DNA of 64,000 bases from Plectosphaerella cucumerina (lineage: Eukaryota > Ascomycota > Sordariomycetes > Glomerellales > Plectosphaerellaceae), in contig JAGPXD010000001.1 of the NCBI GenBank assembly GCA_020746995.1, forward strand, positions 5,394,001 to 5,458,000. Reading direction: 5' to 3'. Position 1 is the stretch's first letter; each line of letters begins with the position of its first letter. Made by a program: the position numbers and the translations under genes. The notes under the pieces are model-generated. The model worked only from the letters and a program-made list of their open reading frames with translations. It made no database searches and had not been told where the DNA came from. Shown piece by piece: positions 33,422 to 43,213 of the stretch.

Positions 33422-34244
33422 AGGCCCGGCCCGCCACGGCGTTCATCCGATCCCGACCTCGGAAACCCATAGCGAACACGACTCGAGCATATTCCCCACA
33501 CCTCGTGCCGGACACAGGCTTCACCTCCCTCCTTTTTTCCGCGCGAACTACGGCAGCGTCGTCCATCGCCAGCGAAGCCAAACACAACGATACCACCTGC
33601 GGTCCCAGAAGCAAACATCCCCATCACGGCCTCCCAATACCCGCGAGGGCCTCGTCATTCGTCCCGCGTCGTCCCTTTTCTTCTTTTCTTTTCTTCGTTT
33701 CTCTTCTCGGTTCCATACCCCCATCGCGGACCGCAGGCATACGGAAGCATAGCATTGCATTGCGTGCACGCATACACTCATACCTCACTTCGGCGTACGG
33801 CATGATGCATTTACAACATACCATGGCACCTCTCCGGTGCAAGGGGGAGGATGGCTTGTTCTTCTTTTTTACCCACACCTCTTTTTTCGTTTCCCCGGGG
33901 ATAGGGTCGGAGTGAGGAGGGATGGTTAGGGACGGACGGGCGAAGGGGGCCCGATGGTCGGCGGCGGTACAGCCATGTCTGCGTACACGAGGGGAGGAAG
34001 GACACAATGGCGAGATGGGTGAATATCAGGGGCCGTCGCGAGGGTTACGGATCTCTCGGGCGGTGTAATGTGTAGATTTCGAACAGTCTATACATGTGGG
34101 AAACGGCCACACATGAATGGAAGGTTTACAAATATCCGAGCGTGGCGAGGTGACACTTGAGGAGAGGAGGGGGTATCTTATTATGCTTTGAAGGTGAGTT
34201 CTATGATTTATGTCTGTTGAGGGGAATCATCAATGTTCACCCGA
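33422..34244. other. Convergent 3' spacer, no gene
   Basis: This 0.8 kb lies between the 3' ends of Dbf4 (+) and phenylalanine ammonia-lyase (-). It includes T-rich and CTTTTCTT-type tracts around 33665-33710 that could serve 3'-end formation. No coding motif is seen. Confidence 0.5.
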
Positions 34245-36377
34245 TCACAGCTTCGCCCGGATCTTGTCCTGGTAGACAGGGCGAGCACCCTCGGTATCCC
34301 AGGCGTCCGCAAACTCGGTCATGACGAGGTCGATGAGCTTCTCGCTCCTGATAGCCTCGTAGATCTTGCTCACGTCGCTGCCGATCGTGCGGCGGATCTC
34401 TGGCTCACGCAGACCGCGGTGGAACGGCACGTCGAGATGCACACGAACGAGGTTGTAGAGCACGGCGGCGCCCTGACCAAGACTGGGGTAAGCCGATTCG
34501 GGATCGTTGACAGGGTCGGTGATCCAGGCCACCATGCGGCGCTGCAGTGTGGACTCGAAAGCAGAGATGTGTCCAATCGTGGCGGCCGTGATGCCTGTCT
34601 TCGCGGCGTAGGAGAGGACGCGCGAGGCGAGGACGGCGGCGACCTGGCCACACCGGGGAACATGAGCAGTCTTGTTGAAGTCGTACCAGGCCTGCGTCAG
34701 GGTTTCGCGCAGCTCCTCGTGGAGGGAGGTGTGCTGCTCGTCGGACAGGCCCAGGGTCTCCGCGAGGGGTGCCAGGGTGCCGGTCAGGGGCACGGCGGCG
34801 AGGAAGCGGCGATGGTAGTTTCGCAGGTCGATGGCCTGGCAGCATGTGTAGGCGTGGCACGAAACCATATGCGTGAGAACATCAACAGCTTCCATTGTGC
34901 GACGGGCGGAGATGAAGGCAAGGGAGTTGATGCCCTGGTTGTGCATCTCGGCGGACTGGACGTGGGAGCTGACGGGGTGAGCGAGGGCGGCCAGCTCAGC
35001 CATGTAGGCTGCCATGTTCACATCGATACCTTTGAGGGTGTAGGAGGAATCTGGGTCACCAAAGACGAGGTTGGGGTCGAGACCATTGTTGAGGACAGGG
35101 TTGAGCAGCTCGGTGCACTGGCTGAAGAGCATACGGCCAACCATCTGCAGGGCAAGGCGGGTCTTCTCAAGGGCTGAGGTCAGGGATGTGGCTTGAAAGT
35201 TGCCGCCGGAGAAGACCTCGTCAGCGGCAGAGTCCACGACGGGGTTGTCGCTGGTCGAGTTCAGCTCCGTCTCGACCTGGCGGCGGGCGAGGAGGAGGTC
35301 CTCGAGATAGGGGCCGATCCACTGCGGGGCCGTGCGGGTAGAGTACCGGTCCTGCCAGAGACCTCGGCCGGTGCGCTTCTTCCGGTCGAGACCGGCGACG
35401 AGGTCCGAGCCACGGAGGAAACGGCGGATGTTGGCGGCGGCCTCGATCTGGCCGGGATGAGGGCGGACGGCGTGGATGATGGGAGCGGACCACTCGACAT
35501 TGCCAGCGAGACACTCGGAAGCAAAGGCCGTCTGCAGCTGGGAGAGAAGGACGAGGTGCTGCGCCTCGTGGTCGACGAGGGCGGCGGCGGCGGCCGAGGG
35601 GGCTGTGCCGTTGATGAGGCCGAGGCCCTCCTTGGGAGCGAGATCGACGGGGGTGATGCTGTGAGCAGCGAGGGCTTCCGCGGCGGGCACAACCTTGCCG
35701 CAGGGGAGACGGGCGAGAACACCGGGGGTGGCGGCGATGGTGCCGGCAATGTACGAGAGTGGCATGAGGTCGCCCGAGGCCGAGATGGTACCGCGCAGGG
35801 GCACCACGGGGGTGATGTTGTGACGAAGGAGAGCGAGAAGTGCCTCGATAACCTCGAGCCGCACAGCGCTGTGGCCCCTGAGATTCTGGTTTGCACGGGT
35901 CAGGATGGCGCCGCGGACCCAGGCGCGAGGGATGACGTGGGACTGGCCGTCACCGTCGATACCGCGGCCATCGATATCCGAGGTGGTGATGATGGCGCTC
36001 TGGGTGTGCTGCAGGAGCGAGACCTGGAGGCTCCGGAGCTGCTCGGTGCGAGAGTCGGCGCTGCCGCCGAAGCCCGTGTTGACGCCGTAGATGACCCAGC
36101 CGTTCTGCAGGTGCAGGTTGAGGGTATCGATGCTGTCTTGGAGTCGGCGGCGGAGGTCCGGGTCATCCCTGACGGTTGGGGTGAGGCCGTGACGAGCGAC
36201 AGCGACGACGGAAGCGATGTCGAGAGTCTGACCGTCGATGGTGAGCGAGCGGCGCGCCTTGGCGGCCTGAAGAGTCTTCCACGTCTTGAAGACGGAGGAG
36301 GCGTGCTCCAGGGGTGAGCTGTGGCCTTCCATGACGACAGGAGGGCTGGCTGTGGGGTTTGTCTTTGTGGTGCTCAT
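34245..36377 (-). CDS. Phenylalanine ammonia-lyase (aromatic ammonia-lyase family)
   Basis: This enzyme removes ammonia from phenylalanine to give trans-cinnamate, and some fungal members also accept tyrosine. A single exon of 710 residues matches fungal PALs. The electrophilic MIO cofactor arises from Ala-Ser-Gly at residues 200-202, within GTISASGDLMPLSYIAG. The catalytic Tyr lies in the YGVNTGFGGSAD loop (Tyr97). The family motifs LINGTAPSAAAAALV, NSTSDNPVVD and GNFQATSLTSALEKTR are intact. At the substrate-selectivity site the protein reads LLQHTQS, so His124 occupies the position of the plant Phe or the fungal/TAL His. Mixed Phe/Tyr use is therefore possible (inference). A TATAT element lies about 75 bases upstream of the ATG (near 36453). 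The single-exon structure is unusual beside its intron-rich neighbours. It diverges from Atg12. Confidence 0.95.
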   Translation of the reverse strand: MSTTKTNPTASPPVVMEGHSSPLEHASSVFKTWKTLQAAKARRSLTIDGQTLDIASVVAVARHGLTPTVRDDPDLRRRLQDSIDTLNLHLQNGWVIYGVNTGFGGSADSRTEQLRSLQVSLLQHTQSAIITTSDIDGRGIDGDGQSHVIPRAWVRGAILTRANQNLRGHSAVRLEVIEALLALLRHNITPVVPLRGTISASGDLMPLSYIAGTIAATPGVLARLPCGKVVPAAEALAAHSITPVDLAPKEGLGLINGTAPSAAAAALVDHEAQHLVLLSQLQTAFASECLAGNVEWSAPIIHAVRPHPGQIEAAANIRRFLRGSDLVAGLDRKKRTGRGLWQDRYSTRTAPQWIGPYLEDLLLARRQVETELNSTSDNPVVDSAADEVFSGGNFQATSLTSALEKTRLALQMVGRMLFSQCTELLNPVLNNGLDPNLVFGDPDSSYTLKGIDVNMAAYMAELAALAHPVSSHVQSAEMHNQGINSLAFISARRTMEAVDVLTHMVSCHAYTCCQAIDLRNYHRRFLAAVPLTGTLAPLAETLGLSDEQHTSLHEELRETLTQAWYDFNKTAHVPRCGQVAAVLASRVLSYAAKTGITAATIGHISAFESTLQRRMVAWITDPVNDPESAYPSLGQGAAVLYNLVRVHLDVPFHRGLREPEIRRTIGSDVSKIYEAIRSEKLIDLVMTEFADAWDTEGARPVYQDKIRAKL

Positions 36378-37334
36378 AGAGTAGCTAAGCTAGGTAGTTG
36401 AAATGTGGTTGAAGTTCAAGAGAGGAAGAAGAGGCCTCAGAGTTGGTGCCTTGATATACTCTGAGAAATCCGCTGAGCCCGGAAGCTTCGGTGAATATCC
36501 TGCGCTCTCACTTCAAGGCTGTGTGAAGAATTATTCTCATGGAGAGTAAAATGCGGTGAATCAGCGGGAAGAAGAAAATAACCCGGGCAGCACCAGGGCT
36601 CGACGCCACTGCTCGGCGGCTGGGGACGGGTCATTGAGATTACGTCCATGACCCGGGGTTTGGTATTGATCCCGGCGCGGGCGTTCCGTCGTCACACATT
36701 GTTGGGACCATCATTCAATGTCGCACTGTGAGTGAATCAGGGGGTGGTCTCGGGTGGTATGCGATGGTGTTGATGGAGTTTTGATGGATGAACGTCGTCG
36801 ATCTTGACTCGGGTGTTGAAGTGAGGACACTGGCCTGTAAGATCAGGGCATTTGTCGCTAAAAGAAGTCCGCCCCCGGTACGCCCCCGGGGACCTTCACA
36901 CGGGCTGGCGGGACTCGACTCCGCCACTGGCAGTGGAGGGCGGCTCTCGTCCCCTTTTTGGCAGGCGGGACCCGACGTGACTGCCCTCCTATCGAGTCGA
37001 TTCCAAGTCTCTAACAGGCAGCAGGGTCACTCCTTCCCGATCCTTCTATTTCGACTCGTCCCGAATCAAGAAGGAACACTCCTAGTGTCTTGAACTCGAC
37101 CCTCGACTCTTCATCATACAACACCTCACAATCAGCACAACCACCTTGACTGTTCGGGTCCAGTCTTCGCATCGTCAGCACAGCCTCTACACACATCCCA
37201 TGTCCACCTCACAGACCCAAGTCGTCTTGTCATTTCGCCAAGCATAAAACCCCCAGCCTGCCACCATTCACACCTCGCCGCATCATCCGCAACTTCACTC
37301 AACAACCAAAACAGCCATCAGAAACATCGCAACA
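36378..37334. promoter_or_regulatory. Divergent promoter region between PAL and Atg12
   Basis: This 0.96 kb spacer lies upstream of both genes. On the PAL side a TATAT element lies near 36453-36457. On the Atg12 side the last 250 bases are rich in CACA/CAACA leader sequence. No other gene is seen. Confidence 0.5.
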
Positions 37335-37823
37335 ATGAACCCACCTTCACCCGACCCCCGGCAGCCCGCCGAGATCGCCTCGCCCGAGCGCTCGCCCTCT
37401 CCCGAGCTACCCCTGACCATGTCGGCCTCGGCCGTCCTCACTGCCCAGCCACGCGACGTGGCCGCCGCCCTCGCCAGTGCCGGCGGCTTCCCGCAGGACA
37501 AGGTCGTTGTCAACTTCAGGCCCATCGGCAACGCTCCCGCTCTGGCCCGTGCGACCTTCCAGGTCAGCGCAACCCAGAAATTCGACTTCCTTGTCGTCTG
37601 GCTGCGCAAGAAGCTCAAGCTTAGCGACACGGACAGCGTCTTCCTCTACCTCGGCCAGTCTTTTGCTCCCTCCCTCGAGGAGGTTGTCGGCAACCTGCAC
37701 AGGGTAAGTTTCCCCCTTTCTATACCTGCATGACAATGTGACACATTTGCTAACATTCGATAGTGCTTCAAAACGAATGATCAGCTCATCATTTCCTATG
37801 CTCTGAACCCCGCCTTTGGCTGA
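37335..37823 (+). CDS. Autophagy-related ubiquitin-like protein Atg12
   Basis: Atg12 is conjugated to Atg5 through Atg7 and Atg10. The conjugate then promotes Atg8 lipidation on the growing autophagosome. Two exons, 37335-37703 and 37764-37823, give 142 residues. A Pro/Ser-rich N-terminal tail (about 45 residues) precedes a ubiquitin-like fold with KVVVNFRPIGNAPALARATFQVS, FDFLVVWLRKKLKL, SVFLYLGQSFAPSLEEVVGNLHR and CFKTNDQLIISYALNPAFG. The protein ends directly in Gly142, the residue joined to the Atg5 lysine, so no processing is needed. The single intron precedes the Cys codon of CFKTND. The gene converges on PanB, with 218 bases between their ends. Confidence 0.97.
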
Positions 37824-38041
37824 TGGATTTCGATCAGCCTCTTTGACCATCCGCCAGTCTAATCCCATGGTTGTCTCTCGCCTCTCGTCTACCAAGCCAG
37901 CCTCTGCATCAGGCGCTCTCCCGCCAATAGACCCCCAAACACCATGCAATGCAGCCCTCAAAATGCGAATGCAACATGCCGCCGGAGAAAATGAAAGAAA
38001 ACACACCAATCCTGGCGCCCCCTGCCCCTTTCTAACGCAGC

Positions 38042-39173
38042 CTACTGCTTCTTCATCTCACTCTCAAAAGCCTCCAGCTCTTCCTTGGCGATCGGATACG
38101 TGTGCTCCGGCGCCGGGTACTGGCGGCTCTTGACCTCGTCGCGGTACGCCTCGATGGCCCGCATGCTCTCGCCCCAGACGTCGCCGTACTTCTTGACAAA
38201 CTTGGGTAGGAACCGGCCAGGTGGGAAGTTACCCAGCATGTCGATCTGTACCAGTACTTGGCCAGAGCAGCCGTTGCCAGCGCCGATGCCGATGGTCGGA
38301 ATCGACAGCTTCTCCGTCACGAGGCGCGCGACCTCGGCCGGGACTGCCTCGAGCACCATGGCGTATGCACCAGCCTCCTGCACAGCCAGCGCGTCCTCAA
38401 GCAGCCTGGCCGCGCCCGCTGCCGTCTTGCCCTGCACGCGGAACCCGCCGAGTGCGTTCTGCCGTTGCGGCGTCAGACCGACATGACCGAGGACCGGGAT
38501 GCCGGCCGTGGTGATCTTGCGGATCGTCGGTGCCATCTCCTTGCCACCCTCGAGCTTGACCGACTGCATCCGGCCCTCCTTGACGAACCGGATCGCCGTC
38601 GCAAGTGCCTGCTCGGGGCTGATCTCATATGTGCCCATGGGGAGGTCACCAACCTGGAAAGAGTGTTAGTGTCCTGGTCGAGAAGGATATGGGGTATCTC
38701 AAGGGGGTGGATAGGAGGGAGGAGGGGTATCTCACGGTGAAGGCGGCCTTTGTCGCCCGCGCAACCGACTTGCAGTGCAGCAGCATCTCCTCCAGCAGGA
38801 CCTCACTCGTGTCCTCCATACCCAATGCAACCATGGCCAAGCTGTCACCAACCAGGATCATGTCCATGCCGGCAGCGTCACCGACATGTGCGCTGGGAAA
38901 GTCGTGCGCGGTGATCATAGTGATGGGTTCATTCTTCTTGTGAAGCGACCGTAGTGTGCCGATGGTGACTTTCTTGCGTGAGGCGCCCAGGGGCGTACCC
39001 AGGGGTGAGTGAGAGCTCCATCGGGCCTGATGTGCGACGCCGGCTGCGACGACGATGTTGTGTCGCCATATGTTGGTGCTGGCCAGTGGTCGCGTGCCTC
39101 TTGTGATGGCCGAGGCACACGACCGGGCCAAAAGGGTACTTCTCAACGGCAGGGACATTGGCGTGAATGACAT
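38042..39173 (-). CDS. panB: 3-methyl-2-oxobutanoate hydroxymethyltransferase (PanB)
   Basis: This enzyme transfers a hydroxymethyl group from methylenetetrahydrofolate to alpha-ketoisovalerate, giving ketopantoate in pantothenate and CoA synthesis. Two exons, 38736-39173 and 38042-38653, give 349 residues. The first 60 or so residues are Arg/Ser-rich without acidic residues, like a mitochondrial presequence, which is common in fungal PanB. The TIM-barrel core shows KVTIGTLRSLHKKNEPITMITAHDFPSA, VGDSLAMVALGMEDT (metal and substrate site), GDLPMGTYE, VKLEGGKEM, HVGLTPQ and PTIGIGAGNGCSGQVLV. The intron (82 nt) falls between codons just before VGDLPMG. Confidence 0.96.
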
Positions 39174-39629
39174 GTCACTCCAAGATCCTTAGTAATACTC
39201 GGAGTCAGGAAGGGAGGGGCAGGTCCCAGGGGCCTTGGTGCAGGTACCGGGGTGCAGAAAAACCGAGTCAGGTCTGGTGGGCAGTGGTGCTTGGGCGGAA
39301 AGCTGGGATGCCAGATCTGATCATTGCAGGAGTTTTTGTTCTGGGGGAAAAGGGTTGGGGGCGCGGGCTGTTCTTTTTATTCATGTAGGTCATGATGGTT
39401 TTTGCATGCGTAGAACTGAGTATCTCTCTCCCAAATTTGCCCGTGGTTTCGTTTCGGCTCAGAGGGGATGGGGCGTCCAATGGGCGACCTTGACCGGGCT
39501 GGTGGGTCGCCCGCAGGCGCAGGGGGGAACGGCTGCGGAAAACGCTCTTGCTCGCACCGACGCACGGTCACGCCGGGCGGGCTCAGCGGGCTGCCGAGGT
39601 CCGTCGCGGGCTCCGTTGGTGCATTCAAC
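39174..39629. other. Spacer between PanB and the DUF6536 gene, no gene
   Basis: This 456-base stretch forms the PanB promoter and the 3' flank of the broken membrane-protein gene, both on the minus strand. No coding frame with a recognisable motif is seen. Confidence 0.5.
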
Positions 39630-42323
39630 TCAATCCTCCTCGCCAACATTCCTGCGGCTGCGCCAAGCCCACCAGCGTTTCCTCTGCTTCAACACCGGTT
39701 GATAGTATTTCTTCCCGGGCTCCGGCGTGGTCAAGTTGATGTCCGTCGAGAACGTGAGCCGCGGCGTCGCCTTGTTGAGGCACCCTTCCCCAGGACCGGT
39801 GGTCATGCCCATCCTGATGGGAAAGAACCCCGCCTCCCGGTCCCCCTCGGGCCGCTGGCACATGGCCTGGATGCCGCTACTGTTGTAAGCCATGAGCTGG
39901 AACCCATCCGGAATGCCACGGTACCTCCTGACGCCCGAGTTAATCAACATGATGGCGACCACGAGGCCCCCGAACAGGATCGCCAGGACCGAGCCGAGGA
40001 CGGAGTAGCCCCGGCCCGTATTGTCGAAACTGGGGATCCGCTCACTATTGAGTCCGGGGCCGTACGCCCGCGTTTGCACCAGGTAAATGCTTTGCGAGAT
40101 GAGCCAGTGCATCGCCGTCGACATGGCCATAAGCGGCATTGAGTACTTTGCCGGAAGTGAGAGAAAATACGTCGACCGCTGCATGCCTCGCGGTGCAGAC
40201 ACGCGGAGCACCTTTTTGCCGTCCTCGCCCAGGAAGCGCACCCACTCATCTGCCACGAGCTGCCGCGTGAAGATGCTGTTGTAGAAGATGTACAGAAGCG
40301 AGATGATTACCTGCGCCGCGTTGGTGATGAGGATGTGCCAGAGCATCAGGGCCGTTGAGCTCAGCCCCATGTCGTTGAGCGGCCCGAGGCTTCCCGCTGT
40401 CAGGGCCGGGTGGACGCCGAAGCCGTGGTTCCAGAGCACGGCGGGACTGAGGTCGATGCCGATATCCCGGGCGGCCGAGGCTGAGGACCCGATAAAGTAT
40501 GAGAAGACGGCAATTGCGATGATGAACCTGCGTGTCGCACATATTAGCATTGTCACTCTTATTCGTTATTTGACAAGGTGGTTTAAGGAGAGCACTCACA
40601 GCGTCATGGCACGCGTCCAAGCGCCCAGGGTGACGGCCTTGAACCAGGAGATGCCGTCTGCTCGAGGCTGCCACTCGGCCAGTTTGATGCCCCACATCCC
40701 CGGCTTGGGAGACTTCTCGTACGTCTCGTGGCCTGTGTCTTCGAGATAGCTATGGACCGCGTCACCCAGGGTGGTCATGATGCGCTTGTTCGGGTCGTCT
40801 CCTCTCGCGAGTCGGCGCTGTTGAACCCAGATGTCTCGCGAGTCGGCGCTGTTGAACCCAGATGCCGATGATCAGGACAAACTCGATCAGGGTGCAACCG
40901 CAAACGATGCCCATGACATGAGTGCTCTGGCTCAACGAAGTCAGCATCTACTTCTCGGGGCTGTTTTGGGAGTCGACAACAGCCAAGGGAGAGGTGCAAC
41001 GAGCGAGAGAAGTCCCGACACGATAACAAGAGACAAAAGAACTAGGCTGACGTACGTAGTGAAGGCCGCACCGTTCCGAGTTGTCGCCTGCCTCGCCCAC
41101 CAGGCAGCTGTCGACCTCCACAGGGGGCTCCTGCAGCATCCAGTTGTGGGCAAACTGGCTTTCGGCCCATCCCCAGGTACAGAACTGCCACGCCTCCGGC
41201 TGATACGCCAGGCAGATCCATGAATTAGCCCACGACGAGTCGGCGTTCCAACCAAAGACAGCAGCATCTATGAGTGATGAGCCCCCGTTCTGCTCCGAAG
41301 TCATATTCTTGGCCACGACGACAAGAGCCCTGGTGGCGCCCATGGGTTCAACAAAATTTCTGATGCATTCGCTAGTGTTGAGACGGGTGTAAATTTCCTT
41401 GGCGGGGGCCTGCATGCCGTATATGACAGTCGAGTTGACGTCAGGATGGGAATTGGCGGGGTGCTGTTTCCAAAATCGTCCACCTTTACGCTCCAACTGA
41501 GTTACACGGTTATCGATGGCCCAGTTGTCGGTTGCGTTGAGGAAGTCGTTTGTCACCACGGCACGCGGAATGAAGACGGTGGGAAGGGACGTGAAGATGG
41601 CCGAGTTCCAGCTACGCTCGCCCTGTCAAAGCCATGAAACAGAACGAAAGGGGGAGCCACTCACAAGACATGCAGCGTCGTCGCGAAGATGCCGAGGGTG
41701 ATCCAGCAAGCGACACGTTTCCGCGAGATGCGCAGAAGGTTCTTCAGGCTGGGGACGCCAATCTCGAGCGCCCTTCCTTTGGCGTGCGCCTTGTTCATCT
41801 CTTCTCGCGATGGCGCCACCATGATCTGCATGCAGTAGTTGCCCGCACCCAGGAACGCGGTCGACAGGACGTTGAGAACGACGTGAGCAGCGCTGTTGAC
41901 TGCACTCGCGGTAGGACACCTGCCGGTGTAGAAAGTTCCGACGCCGTGGTTGTCGGGTGGGTAGGATATGATGGCCCAGGCGAAGATGCCCACATTCAGA
42001 GCGACGACGAAGACTGCGATGAGAGCCTAATTGCGGAGCATCTCGGCCCTCTTGGACATCGGGTCTGCCCTTCGCTTTGCATCTTCTCGGGGCTTCAAGA
42101 ACGAAATGTACTGACCGATCCATTCCCTCGTCGTCTGGCCGGTGTTGTAGTCCGGGCTCAGGCTTGGGATGTATCGCTTAAGGTGTTCGATGGTGGCATA
42201 GGGGCCCGAGCCTGACGCAAGTTGGTAGGAGGCCATGAGCCGGTCTCCCTCGCCCCCGCCTCTTTCGCCATCATCGACGTCGATCTGTGTGATAGCTGTG
42301 TGAACGCTCTTATCGAATTCCAT
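39630..42323 (-). pseudogene. DUF6536-type multi-pass membrane protein, disrupted
   Basis: Four exons can be traced on the minus strand: 41665-42323, 41056-41611, 40600-40947 and 39630-40527. Together they would encode about 810 codons. The product has several membrane segments (for example ALIAVFVVALNVGIFAWAI, WITLGIFATTLHV, GIVCGCTLIEFVLIIGIWV, FIIAIAVFSYFIG and VLGSVLAILFGGLVVAIMLI) and a Trp/Asn-rich extracellular-looking part between them. This layout, with the LHVFWNSAIFTS and TLGDAVHSYLE motifs, fits the fungal DUF6536 family of unknown function. Two lesions break it. The first is a TAG at 42027-42029 in an otherwise open frame, just before the first membrane segment. The second is a perfect 31-bp tandem duplication at 40803-40864, which shifts the frame. 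With one copy removed, all exon phases agree. Either a recent pseudogene or assembly errors could explain this. Confidence 0.72.
40803..40864. repeat. Perfect 31-bp tandem duplication inside the DUF6536 gene
   Basis: The 31-mer at 40803-40833 is repeated without change at 40834-40864. Because 31 is not a multiple of three, the second copy throws the downstream exon sequence out of frame. The frame GIWVQQRRLARGDDPNKRIMTTLGDAV is recovered when only one copy is read. Confidence 0.95.
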
Positions 42324-43213
42324 AGCGGGTAGCGTGGAGGCTGGATGAAGAACAGAGGTGACCGGTTGACATCAAACTCAGCCGGGAGCTGCCATTTATG
42401 TGACTGGAGGCACTCCGCGCAGCCTTTAACCTCCTTGAAGCGCCCGCAGCAGATGCATTCTACGAGTACAAATGCGCGTATGTTGATGTGATGGAGCCAT
42501 CGAGGAGGTCGGGCCAAATGTGATATTGGGGGCCACGCGCGCGATGTGACCTGTTCGAGTGGTTGCACAAGAGGCTGGTTGGCTCTTTTTCCCCGGAATA
42601 CAGCACATTGCTTATAATAGAGCGCTTGGCAGGACTTTCGTCCAAGTTCTGCATGGCACAGGACGAGGCAAAGGTTTCATGGCGGACACTCATCACTCGC
42701 CCGGTGGAAGTGGTGGTGTGGTTGGGCAGTCAAAAGCCGTGTCGTGGAAGAGGGAACTTCACCGAGTTGGAGGAGACCAGGGGGTGAAGTGGGCCTCGAC
42801 ATCCTATGGCGCTAGAGGCTTAAACGGCTAGCTGGATTGACCCCTCCATTCCTTATCGCCCCATCCTGTCCCGCTTATCGCATTATCGTCCCCGCTTATC
42901 GCGTCTCCCGCTCCGGGCCGCATCGTCACCTCGTGACTGCCCATGCTTCAACGACCTGACTCCTCCCCTCTTTGACCATTGACAACAAACTTCCCGACAC
43001 ATATACACCACTTGCACCTCTGCCGCCAGCGTTCCGACCCATTCTCCTCAACAACAGCACCAGCATTCTTTGCGAACCCTTCACGAGTCTTTCAAATCAC
43101 TGAACGAGCCCCGAAACCAGGCCCAAGCCTACCCGACAGCGTCGCCTTCAGGCCGACACCAACACTGCCACCGCAAGACACCACTGCAGACCGAACGCTC
43201 CGCCACCGCCGAA
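42324..43213. promoter_or_regulatory. Divergent spacer upstream of Ubc8
   Basis: This 0.89 kb lies between the DUF6536 pseudogene start and the Ubc8 start. The stretch 42840-42905 repeats CTTATCG(C) several times (near 42856, 42876 and 42895); on the other strand these read as GATAAG, a GATA-factor core. No additional gene is seen. Confidence 0.45.

Noticed and set aside
35193..36317. 374-codon plus-strand frame
   Set aside because: It is antisense to phenylalanine ammonia-lyase and is low in complexity.
42030..42113. Intron hiding the TAG in the DUF6536-type gene
   Set aside because: A GTACAT donor near 42110 paired with the TTAG just before GCTCTCATC would leave the wrong reading phase, and no branch site is visible.
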